A DNA stretch of 64,000 bases, from contig NZ_CZJT01000085.1 in NCBI RefSeq assembly GCF_900010755.1, positions 1 to 64,000 of the forward strand, read 5' to 3'. The stretch comes from Paeniglutamicibacter antarcticus. GTDB lineage: Bacteria; Actinomycetota; Actinomycetes; Actinomycetales; Micrococcaceae. Positions 41,707-50,821 of this stretch are shown one piece after another. Numbering within the stretch: the first letter of the stretch is position 1; every line of letters starts with the position of its first letter. A program made the translations under genes and the position numbers. The notes under the pieces are model-generated. The model saw only the letters and a list, made by a program, of their open reading frames with translations. It searched no databases and was not told where the DNA came from.

Positions 41707-43107
41707 ATGACTGAAACGCTGAACACCGTCTCGGCCCTGCTTGATGACGCACTCGTTGACAGCCCCGAGACGGGGGTTTTCCGGGCCAACCGAAACATCT
41801 TCACCGACGAAGAGGTCTTCGAGCTCGAGATGAAGCACATCTGGGAAGGCAACTGGATCTACCTGGCCCACGAATCCCAGATCCCCAACATCGGCGATTA
41901 CTTCACCAGCAACATCGGCCGCCAGCCGATTGTGATCTCGCGCAACAAGGAAGGCGTGCTCAACGCCCTCATCAACGCGTGCAGCCACCGCGGTGCCATG
42001 CTCTGCCGCCGCAAGACCGATAACCGCACCACGTTTACCTGTCCGTTCCACGGCTGGACCTTCAACAACTCCGGCAAGCTGCTCAAGGTCAAGGACTCCC
42101 GCGGCGCCGGCTACCCGGAAGGCTTCAACAAGGACGGGTCACATGACTTGACCAAGGTCGCCCGCTTCGAGTCCTAGCGCGGATTCCTCTTCGGCTCACT
42201 GAACGCCGACGTCAAGCCGCTGGAAGAACACCTCGGCGAATCCACCAAGATCATGGACATGATCGTGGACCAGTCCCCCGATGGCCTCGAGGTCCTGCGC
42301 GGTTCCTCCACCTACACCTACGACGGCAACTGGAAGCTGCAGGCCGAAAACGGCGCCGACGGCTACCACGTCTCTGCAACCCACTGGAACTACGCAGCCA
42401 CCCAGGCCCGCCGCGATTCCGGCGAATCAACCAACGACACCAAGACCATGGATGCCGGCGGCTGGGACAAACAGGAGGGCGGCTACTACTCCTTCGAGAA
42501 CGGCCACCTGCTGTTGTGGACCGAATGGTTGGATGCGGCAAACCGCCCGCTGGCCGAAAAGCGCGACGAGCTGGTTGCCGCCCACGGCGAGGCCAAGGCC
42601 GACTGGATGATCGGGGTCTCGCGCAACTTCTGCCTGTACCCCAACGTGTACCTGATGGACCAGTTCTCCTCACAGATCCGCGTCTTCCGCCCGGTCGCCG
42701 TGGACAAGACCGAGGTCACCATCTACTGCATCGCGCCGGTCGGAGAATCCGACGAGGCCCGCGCCAACCGCATCCGCCAGTATGAGGACTTCTTCAACGC
42801 CTCGGGCATGGCCACCCCGGATGACCTGGAAGAATTCCGTTCTTGCCAGAAGACCTACATGGCCACCGCCGCCAAGTGGAACGACCTCTCCCGCGGGGCC
42901 GTGCACCAGATCACCGGCGCCGACGAGAATGCCAAGAAGATCGGCCTGGAGCCGATCTCCTCCGGTGCCCGCACCGAGGACGAGGGTCTCTACCCGATCC
43001 AGCATGGCTACTGGCTGACCGCCATGCGCGAAGCCGTTGCCTCCGAGGCGGCAAACACCACCAACGGAACCACCGAAAAGGGGCATGACATTGACTGCAA
43101 CCACTGA
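41707..43107 (+). pseudogene. benA: Benzoate 1,2-dioxygenase alpha subunit with an in-frame amber codon
   Basis: 466 codons encode the large oxygenase subunit, which dihydroxylates benzoate at positions 1 and 2. The Rieske cluster ligands are Cys92-x-His94 and Cys112-x-x-His115 in CSHRGAML and TCPFHGWTF. The catalytic-domain iron site lies in [13 protein letters not shown]. At 42175-42177, codon 157 is TAG inside [17 protein letters not shown], where homologues have Tyr ([12 protein letters not shown]). A single TAC-to-TAG change explains it. All else is in frame through to the stop, which overlaps benB. Translation would stop after 156 residues, retaining the Rieske half only. The ATG at 41707 has GGAG six bases upstream. 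TAG is used as an ordinary stop elsewhere in the window. Confidence 0.88.
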
Positions 43108-43630
43108 CGCCATCGTCACCGAGGTCCAGACCAGCGCCGGGACCCTCGCGTTGGAGGACATCAAGCAGTTCCTCTACCGCGAGGCCCGCTTCCTGGATGA
43201 CCGCGACTTCGACCGCTGGATCGACTGCTACCACCCCGAGGCCACCTTCTGGATGCCGGCCTGGGCCGACGACGACAAGCTCACCGAGAACCCGCAGCGC
43301 GAGATCTCGCTGATCTTCTACGCCAACCGCGGCGGGTTGGAAGACCGCGTCTTCCGCATCAAGACCGACCGCTCCTCGGCCACGAGCCTGCCGGAACCAC
43401 GCACCGGGCACAACATCTCCAACGTCGAGATCATCTCGGTGGACGGCGACAAGGTGGACGTGCGTTTCAACTGGTTCACCCTGTACTACCGCTACCAGAA
43501 CGTCGACACCTACTTCGGCACCTCCTTCTACACCATCGACTACTCCGGCACCCAGCCGGTGATCATGGCCAAGAAGGTAGTGCTGAAGAACGACTACATC
43601 CACCACGTTGTGGACATCTACCACATCTAA
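43085..43630 (+). CDS. benB: Benzoate 1,2-dioxygenase beta subunit
   Basis: A 181-residue small subunit of the ring-hydroxylating dioxygenase. It has the NTF2-like fold that supports the alpha-subunit hexamer and carries no metal. [39 protein letters not shown] is the standard opening of the beta subunit. [20 protein letters not shown] and [27 protein letters not shown] follow, and the protein ends at normal length. The start lies inside the last codons of benA (23-base overlap), so translation is probably coupled. With benA interrupted, this subunit would have no partner. Confidence 0.92.
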   Translation: MTLTATTDAIVTEVQTSAGTLALEDIKQFLYREARFLDDRDFDRWIDCYHPEATFWMPAWADDDKLTENPQREISLIFYANRGGLEDRVFRIKTDRSSATSLPEPRTGHNISNVEIISVDGDKVDVRFNWFTLYYRYQNVDTYFGTSFYTIDYSGTQPVIMAKKVVLKNDYIHHVVDIYHI

Positions 43631-43760
43631 TTCGCACTTCCCCCCTCCGCAGGGGCACACCGGATCGCCAGGTGCGGGGGCAACGACGCTCCCGCACCTG
43701 GCGGCCACGCACCAACTGCCGCGTCCCCCCGCGCCCTATTTTCTGAAAAGAGCCCCTCTC

Positions 43761-45311
43761 ATGACCTATCAGGTTGCCCTCGCCTTCGAGGACGGAATTA
43801 CCCGGTTCATCAAGGTCGGACCCCGCGAAACCGTCGCCGATGCCTCATACAAGGCACGGATCAACATCCCGCTCGATTGCCGCGACGGCGCGTGCGGCAC
43901 CTGCAAGGCCTTCTGCGAATCCGGCACGTTCGACGCCGGGGATTACATCGAAGAGGCTCTCACCGACGACGAGGCCGAGAAGGGCTTCTGCCTGCCCTGC
44001 CAGATGGTCCCCGAGTCCGACCTCGTGCTGCAGATCCCCACCACCTCGGACGTTGCCAAGACGGCGGCGACCACCTACTCCTCGACGCTGACCGAGATCC
44101 GCCGCATCTCGGAGACCACCTACGCCTTCAGCCTCGAGATCGAGAACCGCGAGGACCTGAACTTCCTGCCCGGCCAGTATGTGAACATCGAGGTGCCCGG
44201 CTCGGGCGGCCAGACCCGTTCCTACTCCTTCAGTTCCGGCCCGGCGGTCTCCACCCTCTCGTTCCTGATCCGCATCACCGACGGCGGGCTGATGTCCACC
44301 TACATGCGCGATGTGGCGCAGGTCGGGGACCAGCTGAACTTCACCGGCCCGAGGGGCAGCTTCTTCCTGCGCGACCCCAAGCGCACCTCGCTGCTGCTGG
44401 CCGGCGGCACCGGACTGGCGCCGCTGCTGGCCATCCTGGAAAAGCTCTCCGGCCTGGGCAACACCCACCCCGTCCACCTGATCTACGGCGTCAACACCGA
44501 CACCGACCTGGTCGAGCTCGACGTGCTCGAGGACTACAAGGCGCGCATCGACGGTTTCACCTTCGACACCGTCGTGGGCGACCCGGCCAGCAGCTCGGAA
44601 AAGAAGGGCTACGTCACCAACCACTTCGAGCCGCACCACCTGGTCGACGGCGACGTGGACATCTACCTCTGCGGTCCCCCGCCGATGGTCGAAGGCGTCC
44701 GCCGCCACCTGGAGGCCGAAGGCATCAAGCCGCAGAACTTCTACTTCGAGAAGTTCGCCCTGGCCGTGACCCCCGACGCCGCAGCAGCACCGGCAGCAAC
44801 TCCGGCTCCGGCAGCAGCTCCAGCCGCAGCGACCCCGGCGGCCCTGCCCGCCTACGAAATCGGCGAAGAGCACGCAACGTTTCAGGCGCAGTTCGACGCG
44901 CGCATGGCCCTGGAGTTGGCCATCGTCGAACTAACCATGGGCAAGCTGACGCCCGAGCAGCTTGTCGAGTTCAAGGTGCTGGCCGAACTGGCCGGCAAGA
45001 CCCTGGACGGCGAGAAGTTCGTCAGCTCCGAGGAATTCACCATCACCAACGAGGCCTTCCACGAGTTCTTGTTCAACTGCGTCGGCAACGAACACCTGCT
45101 GCAGGCTTACCAGCGTCTGGAGGTCCCCGCGACCATGGCCAAGGTGCTGCGCCAGGAGCACTGGATCGACGGCGCCGTCGACGCCGACCACCTGCAAATC
45201 GTTGCCGCCTTCGAAAACCAGGACCTGCCCGCCGCCCGCACCGCCATCATGGCCCACAACGAGCACGCCAAGGCCACCATGGCCGCAGCGTCGCGCACCC
45301 CGGGCAAATGA
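43761..45311 (+). CDS. benC: Benzoate 1,2-dioxygenase reductase with C-terminal FCD-like domain
   Basis: A 516-residue protein, well above the about 340 residues of classical BenC. Residues 1-95 are a plant-type [2Fe-2S] ferredoxin with ligands Cys40, Cys45, Cys48 and Cys80. About 105-200 is the FAD domain (QTRSYSFSSGP), and about 205-335 is the NAD domain (LLLAGGTGLAPLLAILEK, YLCGPPPMVEG). A 27-residue Ala/Pro linker (about 336-362) joins a helical domain at about 369-512. That domain looks like the FCD ligand-binding domain of GntR regulators: MALELAIVELT, then FTITNEAFHEFLFNCVGNEHLL, AFENQDLPAARTAIMAHNEHA. The usual metal-binding Asp is Asn here, while the His residues are kept. The added domain may sense a pathway compound or hold the subunits together. 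Confidence 0.9.
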   Translation: MTYQVALAFEDGITRFIKVGPRETVADASYKARINIPLDCRDGACGTCKAFCESGTFDAGDYIEEALTDDEAEKGFCLPCQMVPESDLVLQIPTTSDVAKTAATTYSSTLTEIRRISETTYAFSLEIENREDLNFLPGQYVNIEVPGSGGQTRSYSFSSGPAVSTLSFLIRITDGGLMSTYMRDVAQVGDQLNFTGPRGSFFLRDPKRTSLLLAGGTGLAPLLAILEKLSGLGNTHPVHLIYGVNTDTDLVELDVLEDYKARIDGFTFDTVVGDPASSSEKKGYVTNHFEPHHLVDGDVDIYLCGPPPMVEGVRRHLEAEGIKPQNFYFEKFALAVTPDAAAAPAATPAPAAAPAAATPAALPAYEIGEEHATFQAQFDARMALELAIVELTMGKLTPEQLVEFKVLAELAGKTLDGEKFVSSEEFTITNEAFHEFLFNCVGNEHLLQAYQRLEVPATMAKVLRQEHWIDGAVDADHLQIVAAFENQDLPAARTAIMAHNEHAKATMAAASRTPGK

Positions 45312-46147
45312 GCGCCGACAACGCTGCGGCGAACCAGGCCGCCACGGCCTCGCTGCCCGAGTCCTTCCACGCCGGCCGCTTTGCCTCCAAGGTCGTGCTG
45401 ATCACCGGCGCCGCCCAGGGCATCGGCTGGGCCGTGGCCCGGCGGATCGCCGCCGAGGGCGGGGAACTGGTCCTGGTGGACCGCTCTCCGCTGGTCCACG
45501 ACGTCGCCGAGGGCCTGCGTGCCCACGGCGTGCACGCACTGAGCGTGACCGCCGACCTGGAGGCCTTCGAGGGCGCGCTGTCGGCGGTCACCGCAGCGAT
45601 GGACGAATACGGCCGGATCGATGTGCTGATCAACAATGTCGGCGGGACCATCTGGGCCAAGCCCTTCGAGCACTATGCGCCGGAGGAGATCACCAAGGAA
45701 ATCAACCGTTCGCTCTTCCCCAAACTGTGGATGTGCCGCGCGACGTTCCCGGAAATGGTCAAGGCCGGGTCCGGCGCCATCGTGAACGTCTCCTCGGTTG
45801 CCACCCGCGGGGTGAACCGCGTCCCGTACGCCGGGGCCAAGGGCGGGATCAAGGCCATCACCTCGGCCCTGGCCATGGAGGGTGCGCCCCACGGGATCCG
45901 TGTGGTGGCCACCGCGCCCGGCGGCACGCAGGCGCCCGAACGACTGGTCAAGCGCGGCCCCTCCCCCGAGGGCGAGCAGGAGCTCACCTGGTACCAGCAA
46001 ATCGTTGACCAGACCGTCGAATCAACGCTGCTTAAGCGCTACGGGACCCTTGATGAGCAGGCCGGACCCATCGCGTTCCTGGCTTCCGACGAGGCCTCCT
46101 ACATCACCGGCAGCACCCTTGCGGTGGCGGGCGGGGATTTGGGCTAG
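45308..46147 (+). CDS. benD: cis-1,2-dihydroxycyclohexa-3,5-diene-1-carboxylate dehydrogenase
   Basis: A 279-residue classical short-chain dehydrogenase. It would oxidise and decarboxylate the benzoate cis-diol to catechol with NAD+. VVLITGAAQGIGWAVARRIAAEGGELVLVDRS is the cofactor loop, VLINNVGGTIWAKPF holds the NNxG motif, and the catalytic Ser and Tyr-x-x-x-Lys occur in VNVSSVATRGVNRVPYAGAKGG. The C-terminus ITGSTLAVAGGDLG is typical. The ATG overlaps the benC stop (ATGA). A strong hairpin follows the gene, separating it from the MFS transporter. Confidence 0.92.
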   Translation: MSADNAAANQAATASLPESFHAGRFASKVVLITGAAQGIGWAVARRIAAEGGELVLVDRSPLVHDVAEGLRAHGVHALSVTADLEAFEGALSAVTAAMDEYGRIDVLINNVGGTIWAKPFEHYAPEEITKEINRSLFPKLWMCRATFPEMVKAGSGAIVNVSSVATRGVNRVPYAGAKGGIKAITSALAMEGAPHGIRVVATAPGGTQAPERLVKRGPSPEGEQELTWYQQIVDQTVESTLLKRYGTLDEQAGPIAFLASDEASYITGSTLAVAGGDLG

Positions 46148-46175
46148 CGCCCGTTCCCACCCCCTTTATTCTCGC

Positions 46176-46198
46176 GGGCGGCGGCATTGCCGCCGCCC
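46176..46198. terminator. Hairpin after benD
   Basis: GGGCGGCGG (46176-46184) and CCGCCGCCC (46190-46198) form a perfect 9-base GC stem with a 5-base loop. It lies 28 bases after the benD stop, within the ben operon and upstream of the transporter gene, so it may terminate or attenuate transcription between benD and benK. Confidence 0.6.
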
Positions 46199-46202
46199 CG
46201 GG

Positions 46203-46294
46203 TTTCCACCCGCACAAGTTTCCATCCCCAGCATTTCCACGGCCCGCCGCCCGGGTTTCCCCGGGCCACGGCTTCCACACCTCAGTCATTCCAC
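46203..46294. repeat. Phased TTCCAC-type repeats between benD and the MFS transporter gene
   Basis: Six copies of a TTTCCAC-like heptamer start at 46203, 46219, 46234, 46256, 46272 and 46288 (the second is TTTCCAT, the fourth TTTCCCC). Spacings are 16, 15, 22, 16 and 16 bases. Two small inverted repeats overlap the array: CCCGGG around 46251, and CCTCAGT/ACTGAGG at 46280-46299. The region is non-coding; the array could be a regulator-binding platform or a degenerate tandem repeat. Confidence 0.45.
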
Positions 46295-46368
46295 TGAGGC
46301 ACTTGTTCGTGCCCTGACACCCGCACAATGCAGTGCGCGCCGGGCCCATGAGACAAACGGAGCACCAC

Positions 46369-47715
46369 GTGAAATCACCGGAACCAAGCACCCTCGCAAG
46401 GCAAAAGAGCACCGTTCGCTGGGTGGTGGCCATCGCCGCCATCGCCCTGATCTTCGACGGATACGATCTTGTCGTCTACGGAACCATCGTTTCCACCCTG
46501 TTGAGCGACCCCACCCAGCTCGGGGAAATCGGACCAGCCACCGCCGGGGTGCTGGGCAGCTGGGCCCTGTTCGGAGTCATGGTCGGCGCTTTGGTCACCG
46601 GCGCTGTCGGGGACTACCTGGGCCGGAGGAAAATCATGATCACCGGGATTATCTGGTTCTCCGTGTTCATGGGCCTCACCGCCCTGGCCCCGAACGTGGT
46701 GGCCTTCGGCGCCCTGCGCTTCGCCACCGGGCTCGGTGTGGGTGCCCTGGTGGCCACCGCCGGTGCCGTCGTGGCCGAGTTCGCGCCCAAGGGCAAGCGG
46801 AACTACTACAACGCCATCGTCTATTCGGGTGTCCCGGTCGGCGGCGTGCTGGCATCCTTGCTGGCCATCGTGCTTCTTGACCATGTCGGTTGGCGCGGGC
46901 TCTTCCTCATCGGTGCCACTCCCCTGCTCTTCCTGCTGCCCATGGCACTGACCAAGCTGCCCGAGTCCCCCGAATGGCTGATGGCCCGTGGCCGCACCGA
47001 AGAAGCGCAGCGAGCCTCAATCCGCACCGGCGTCCCACTGGCCGTACCCGTTGCCACCGGCGCCCACGTACTGCTCCCGAAACCCGTTGACACCAAGATC
47101 GGCTTCCGCGCGCTGGCCTCCAGGAAGTACGCGCTGCCCACCCTGCTGTTGGGTCTGATGAGCTTTGCCGGCCTGATGCTGACCTACGGACTGAATACCT
47201 GGCTGCCGCAGATCATGTCCCAGTTCGGCTACGGCAAGTCCTACTCGCTCGTATTCCTGCTGGTGCTCAATGCCGGTGCGGTCTTCGGCGGACTCATCGC
47301 CTCGGTGGGCGCCGACCGCATCGGTGCCAAGCGCGTGGTCTCCACGACGTTCTTCCTCGCCGCGGTGGCCATGGTGTTGCTGACAATGCAGCTTCCCTTC
47401 GGCATCCTGCTGGCCCTGGTTGCCGTGGCCGGTGTGGGAACCATCGGCACCCAGGTGCTGATCTACGGGTTTGTTTCCAACTACTACAACTCCGCCGCCC
47501 GCGGCGCCGGGGTTGCCTGGTGCGCCGGGTTCGGCCGGTTGGGTGGCATCTTCGGTCCGTTGATCGGCGGACTGCTCATGGCCGCGGGAGTGGAGAACCA
47601 CATCGCGTTCTACGTCTTTGCCGGGGTTGCTATCGTTGGTGCATTGGTCACCGCCTGTGTTCCGCTGCGCAACTCCGAGGCGCAGCTGCCTGCCCGCTCC
47701 GTGGCACGGGTCTAG
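46369..47715 (+). CDS. benK: MFS aromatic acid:H+ symporter (BenK-like)
   Basis: A 448-residue major facilitator of the aromatic acid/H+ symporter family with 12 predicted helices. IALIFDGYDLVVYGTIVSTLL carries the family DGYD motif in helix 1. VTGAVGDYLGRRKIMITG is the loop 2-3 signature, and LPESPEWLMARGRTEEA lies after helix 6. LMSFAGLMLTYGLNTWLPQIM is the helix 7 block. The GTG at 46369 has GGAG six bases upstream. It would import benzoate or a similar aromatic acid, duplicating the role of the BenE symporter across the promoter region. A hairpin terminator follows it. Confidence 0.87.
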   Translation: MKSPEPSTLARQKSTVRWVVAIAAIALIFDGYDLVVYGTIVSTLLSDPTQLGEIGPATAGVLGSWALFGVMVGALVTGAVGDYLGRRKIMITGIIWFSVFMGLTALAPNVVAFGALRFATGLGVGALVATAGAVVAEFAPKGKRNYYNAIVYSGVPVGGVLASLLAIVLLDHVGWRGLFLIGATPLLFLLPMALTKLPESPEWLMARGRTEEAQRASIRTGVPLAVPVATGAHVLLPKPVDTKIGFRALASRKYALPTLLLGLMSFAGLMLTYGLNTWLPQIMSQFGYGKSYSLVFLLVLNAGAVFGGLIASVGADRIGAKRVVSTTFFLAAVAMVLLTMQLPFGILLALVAVAGVGTIGTQVLIYGFVSNYYNSAARGAGVAWCAGFGRLGGIFGPLIGGLLMAAGVENHIAFYVFAGVAIVGALVTACVPLRNSEAQLPARSVARV

Positions 47716-47762
47716 CTCGCGAAGTAACAGCCATGGGTCGGGTGGAACACCGACAAAATTGG

Positions 47763-47796
47763 GGGGCTGCGTGGACAAGGATGTCCATGCAGCCCC
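47763..47796. terminator. Terminator hairpin after the MFS transporter gene
   Basis: GGGGCTGC (47763-47770) pairs with GCAGCCCC (47789-47796), with TGGACA/TGTCCA pairing further inside. It is a strong stem between the transporter stop and the start of the LAL regulator, so the regulator is probably transcribed from its own promoter or by readthrough. Confidence 0.75.
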
Positions 47797-47832
47797 GTCT
47801 GTTCGGATTGAAAGATTGGTAGACGCGGAACC

Positions 47833-50529
47833 ATGGATCAACAACGGTCATTGGCCTTGATGGCTCGCTTGCTGCAAGCAGCCGAGGGGTGTGCCGCGCA
47901 GCTGCTGATCGTGCGCGGCCCGGCAGGGTGCGGGAAGACCACCATGGTGCGGCGCTTCATGGAAAACAACAAGCATCTTGCCGCTTGGACCTCCGGCGGG
48001 GCCCGCTGGGAGCAGGAACTGGCAGGATCGGCCCTGCAGGAAATCTTGGGCGCCTCCGGCACCGTGGACCCTGGCCCGCTGCCCGAGGCACTGCTCGCCT
48101 TCCTGCAGTCCGTCGGCAAACGCACCGGCATCGTCCTGGTGGAAAACCTGCAGTGGGCGGACGACGAATCCCTTTCCGCCCTGCTGTTCGCCTGGCGGCG
48201 GCTGCGCAACGAACGGGTGCTGGTGATTCTGACCCTGCGCCAGGAGGAAGCCGCATTCCTCCCGCCCGAGGCCAGCGAACTCATCGAAGCACCTGGCAGC
48301 ACCACCATCGAACTGGACCCGCCGAGCGGTGCCGTGCTGAGGGAAATCTCCGCGGCCCGGCTCGGCATCGAGCTTTCCGTGGCCGGGGCCGACCAGCTGT
48401 CCATCTACAGCTCCGGAAATATGCACACGGCCCTGGAACTGGTACGGGAGAATCCAGGGGAAACCTGGAACCAACCCGGTGGCAGGTTCCCGGTGCCCCG
48501 TGCCCTGGCGGCCGACACGGCAGCGCGGCTGGACGGGCTCTCGCCGGAGGCCAGGTCCCTCCTCGAGGCCGCCTCGGTGCTGGAGGGCGGTGCCCGGCTG
48601 GACACCGTCGTTCGCCTGGCCGGAATCGTGGACCCGCTCCCGTTGGTGGAGGAATGCGTGGCTTCCGGGCTGGTGGTCGTGGTCGGAACCGGCGGAAACC
48701 TCGCCATGGTGTTCCCGAGACCCATCGTGCAGGTCGCCGTCTATCACCTGATTCCGCTTTCGCGCCGCTTGGGCCTGCATTCGGCCGCTGCCGAATCCAG
48801 TGAGAGCGAAGGAACCGCGCTGGCCCACCGGGCCGATGCCACGTTGCTCTCGGACCCGGCGCTGGCGCACCTGTTGGAGCTCTACGCCCAAAAGCAGGCG
48901 AAAAAGGGACAGTGGGCCTCGGCAGCCGCGGCCCTGCACCGGGCGGCGGGGCTGGCGACCGACAGCGCCCACCGCGACCCGCTGTTCCTGCAGGCCGTGG
49001 ACGCCACGGTGGCCGCCGGCGATTTGCCCGGCGCGCTGGCCTGCTCTGACGAGCTGGCTTCCCTGGCCGCCAGCCCTGCACGCGACCTGCTTTCGGGCTA
49101 CATCGCGATCCTCCAAGGCCTGGCAAACACCGCGGACTTGTGGCTGGCCAGTGCCTGGAAAAGCGCAGCCCATGCGGGGCTGACCGAGATCATGGCCACG
49201 GTGGCCCAGCGCCGGGTCCTTGACGCGCTGTGCCGGTTTGACGGCCCCGGCTTGGTGGGGTGGGCGGAAAAGACCCTTGAGCTTTCCAGCCCGGAAAGCA
49301 CGTTGGCCGTGGAGGCCTCGGTCATCCAAGGACTGGGCCTGGGCATGATTGGCCAAGCCCCGAGGGGCGAGGGGATGCTGACAGCGCTGTTGTCCGATCT
49401 TCCTTCCGGTGCCCAGCGCCAGCGCGCCGAGATGTCGCTGGGATGGCTGCATGTCGCCGGGGACCAGATAGAACTGGCACGCCACGAACTTTCCAGCGCC
49501 AGCTCGACCGACTACAGCGAAGGCTCCCACCGCATTGCCCTGTGGGCCAGGGCCTGGCTGGCCCGGGCCGAGTTCGCCTCCGGGGACTGGGACCAAGCGT
49601 TGGAAACGGTGCGTGCAGCAATACTCCTGCAAGAGCGCTCCGGAATCGAGTTGGTACGCCCGTTGCTGCACCACACCGCGGTGTTGATCCACTCCATGCG
49701 CGGGGAGCAGGACGAGGCCCAAGCCCACCTGGCCAAGGCCTGGGCTCGCACGGGAAGCTACGAGGTGATGCAGGTGCCGTATCGCATGGCCCGCGCATCG
49801 GCAGCCCGCGCCCGCGCCGACCACGACGAAGTCATTCTGGCCCTCGAGCCGTTGTTGGCGTTTGACCGTTCGGGCGGGATCGATGAACCGGGTTTCTGGC
49901 CCTGGCAAGACATCTACCTCGATGCACTGGTGCGCAAGGACCGCCTCGACGAGGCTGAAGCGCTGTTGGAACCGTACGAAGCGCTGGCCCGGGCACGTAA
50001 CCACCGCTCGACCACGGCGCGCGCCCTGGTGGTGCGCGGACAGATCCTCGGTGCGCGCGGAGACATCGATGCAGCGCGGGCCGCCTTCGACGAGGCCCTG
50101 GCCAAGCTGCAGGGGACGGCCCTGCCGGTGCTGCGGACCCAAGTCGAGTACGCCTACGGGCAGACCCTGCGCCGGGCGGGCAAACGCGGGGACGCCGTCG
50201 GACCACTCACCCGGGCACTGGCCGGCTACACCCAATTGGGTGCCACGCTCTACATCCAGCGGTGCAACCGGGAGCTGCAGGCCACCGGCATCAACATTCC
50301 GCGACGCGACGCCGCGGACTGGTCGACGCTCACCTCCCAGGAAAAGGCGGTGGCTTCGCTGGTCTGTGCCGGGGCGAGCAACAAGAAGGCCGCCGAGGAG
50401 CTGTTCATCGGCGCCAAGACAATCCAGTACCACCTGACCAGGATCTACGCGAAGCTCGGGGGTGACCTCCCGCACCGAGCTCGCCGCCCGTTACCGGGAA
50501 TCCGAGGACTAGGCATGGGCAGGGGCTGA
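47833..50529 (+). CDS. benR: LuxR-family LAL regulator (ATP-binding), frameshifted at the extreme C-terminus
   Basis: A large ATP-binding LuxR-type regulator of about 893-898 residues. The N-terminal ATPase has a Walker A, GPAGCGKTTMV, at 29-39. TPR-like helical repeats fill residues about 330-820. The C-terminus is a LuxR helix-turn-helix: LTSQEKAVASLVCAGASNKKAAEELFIGAKTIQYHLTRIYAKLG. After KLG the frame runs into GDLPHRARR and stops at 50529. Removing one G from the run of five at 50458-50462 gives GVTSRTELAARYRESED and a TAG at 50510-50512, which is the normal LuxR ending. So a one-base insertion or sequencing error alters the last helix. Location after benABCDK suggests the BenR-type activator known in corynebacteria and rhodococci. 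Confidence 0.82.
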   Translation: MDQQRSLALMARLLQAAEGCAAQLLIVRGPAGCGKTTMVRRFMENNKHLAAWTSGGARWEQELAGSALQEILGASGTVDPGPLPEALLAFLQSVGKRTGIVLVENLQWADDESLSALLFAWRRLRNERVLVILTLRQEEAAFLPPEASELIEAPGSTTIELDPPSGAVLREISAARLGIELSVAGADQLSIYSSGNMHTALELVRENPGETWNQPGGRFPVPRALAADTAARLDGLSPEARSLLEAASVLEGGARLDTVVRLAGIVDPLPLVEECVASGLVVVVGTGGNLAMVFPRPIVQVAVYHLIPLSRRLGLHSAAAESSESEGTALAHRADATLLSDPALAHLLELYAQKQAKKGQWASAAAALHRAAGLATDSAHRDPLFLQAVDATVAAGDLPGALACSDELASLAASPARDLLSGYIAILQGLANTADLWLASAWKSAAHAGLTEIMATVAQRRVLDALCRFDGPGLVGWAEKTLELSSPESTLAVEASVIQGLGLGMIGQAPRGEGMLTALLSDLPSGAQRQRAEMSLGWLHVAGDQIELARHELSSASSTDYSEGSHRIALWARAWLARAEFASGDWDQALETVRAAILLQERSGIELVRPLLHHTAVLIHSMRGEQDEAQAHLAKAWARTGSYEVMQVPYRMARASAARARADHDEVILALEPLLAFDRSGGIDEPGFWPWQDIYLDALVRKDRLDEAEALLEPYEALARARNHRSTTARALVVRGQILGARGDIDAARAAFDEALAKLQGTALPVLRTQVEYAYGQTLRRAGKRGDAVGPLTRALAGYTQLGATLYIQRCNRELQATGINIPRRDAADWSTLTSQEKAVASLVCAGASNKKAAEELFIGAKTIQYHLTRIYAKLGGDLPHRARRPLPGIRGLGMGRG

Positions 50530-50821
50530 ACTGCGTCACGTGAAGGCATGGGGATCCCCGGTCACGAAACCCGGCTCCTCCACGGGTATCGAGGTGCCCT
50601 GCCACACCGCCGAACCTGCGCGGCCAAGGCGATGCCGCCGCGCTCCATGGATCTGGGACAAACATGGCAGAGGCCCACAACAGCTCCATTGCTGTCTTGG
50701 GCCTCCGGGTCGTCCGTGTGGCTCGGGAACGAATGGCTCGGCAGCAAGCATTGGGACACGGTGTCCGGTGGACTGCAGTCCGGGCTGCGAGAGATCGCTC
50801 AGCGCCACCGGACGGCGCGAC

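Noticed and set aside
42175..42177. Selenocysteine- or pyrrolysine-type recoding at the benA amber
   Set aside because: Homologues have Tyr at this site, TAG is a normal stop in many genes here, and no downstream recoding element or pyl genes are seen. A nonsense mutation is simpler.
43877..46147. A 756-residue plus-strand open frame that could be read as a fusion ending in the BenD dehydrogenase
   Set aside because: Its first 477 codons are an out-of-frame reading of benC, rich in Arg and Pro. BenD starts at the ATG overlapping the benC stop.
47848..50475. An 875-residue open frame antisense to the LAL regulator, and similar long antisense frames at 2232-3155 and 6795-8333
   Set aside because: High-GC codon bias creates such shadows. 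The sense proteins have clear domains, and the antisense ones resemble nothing.
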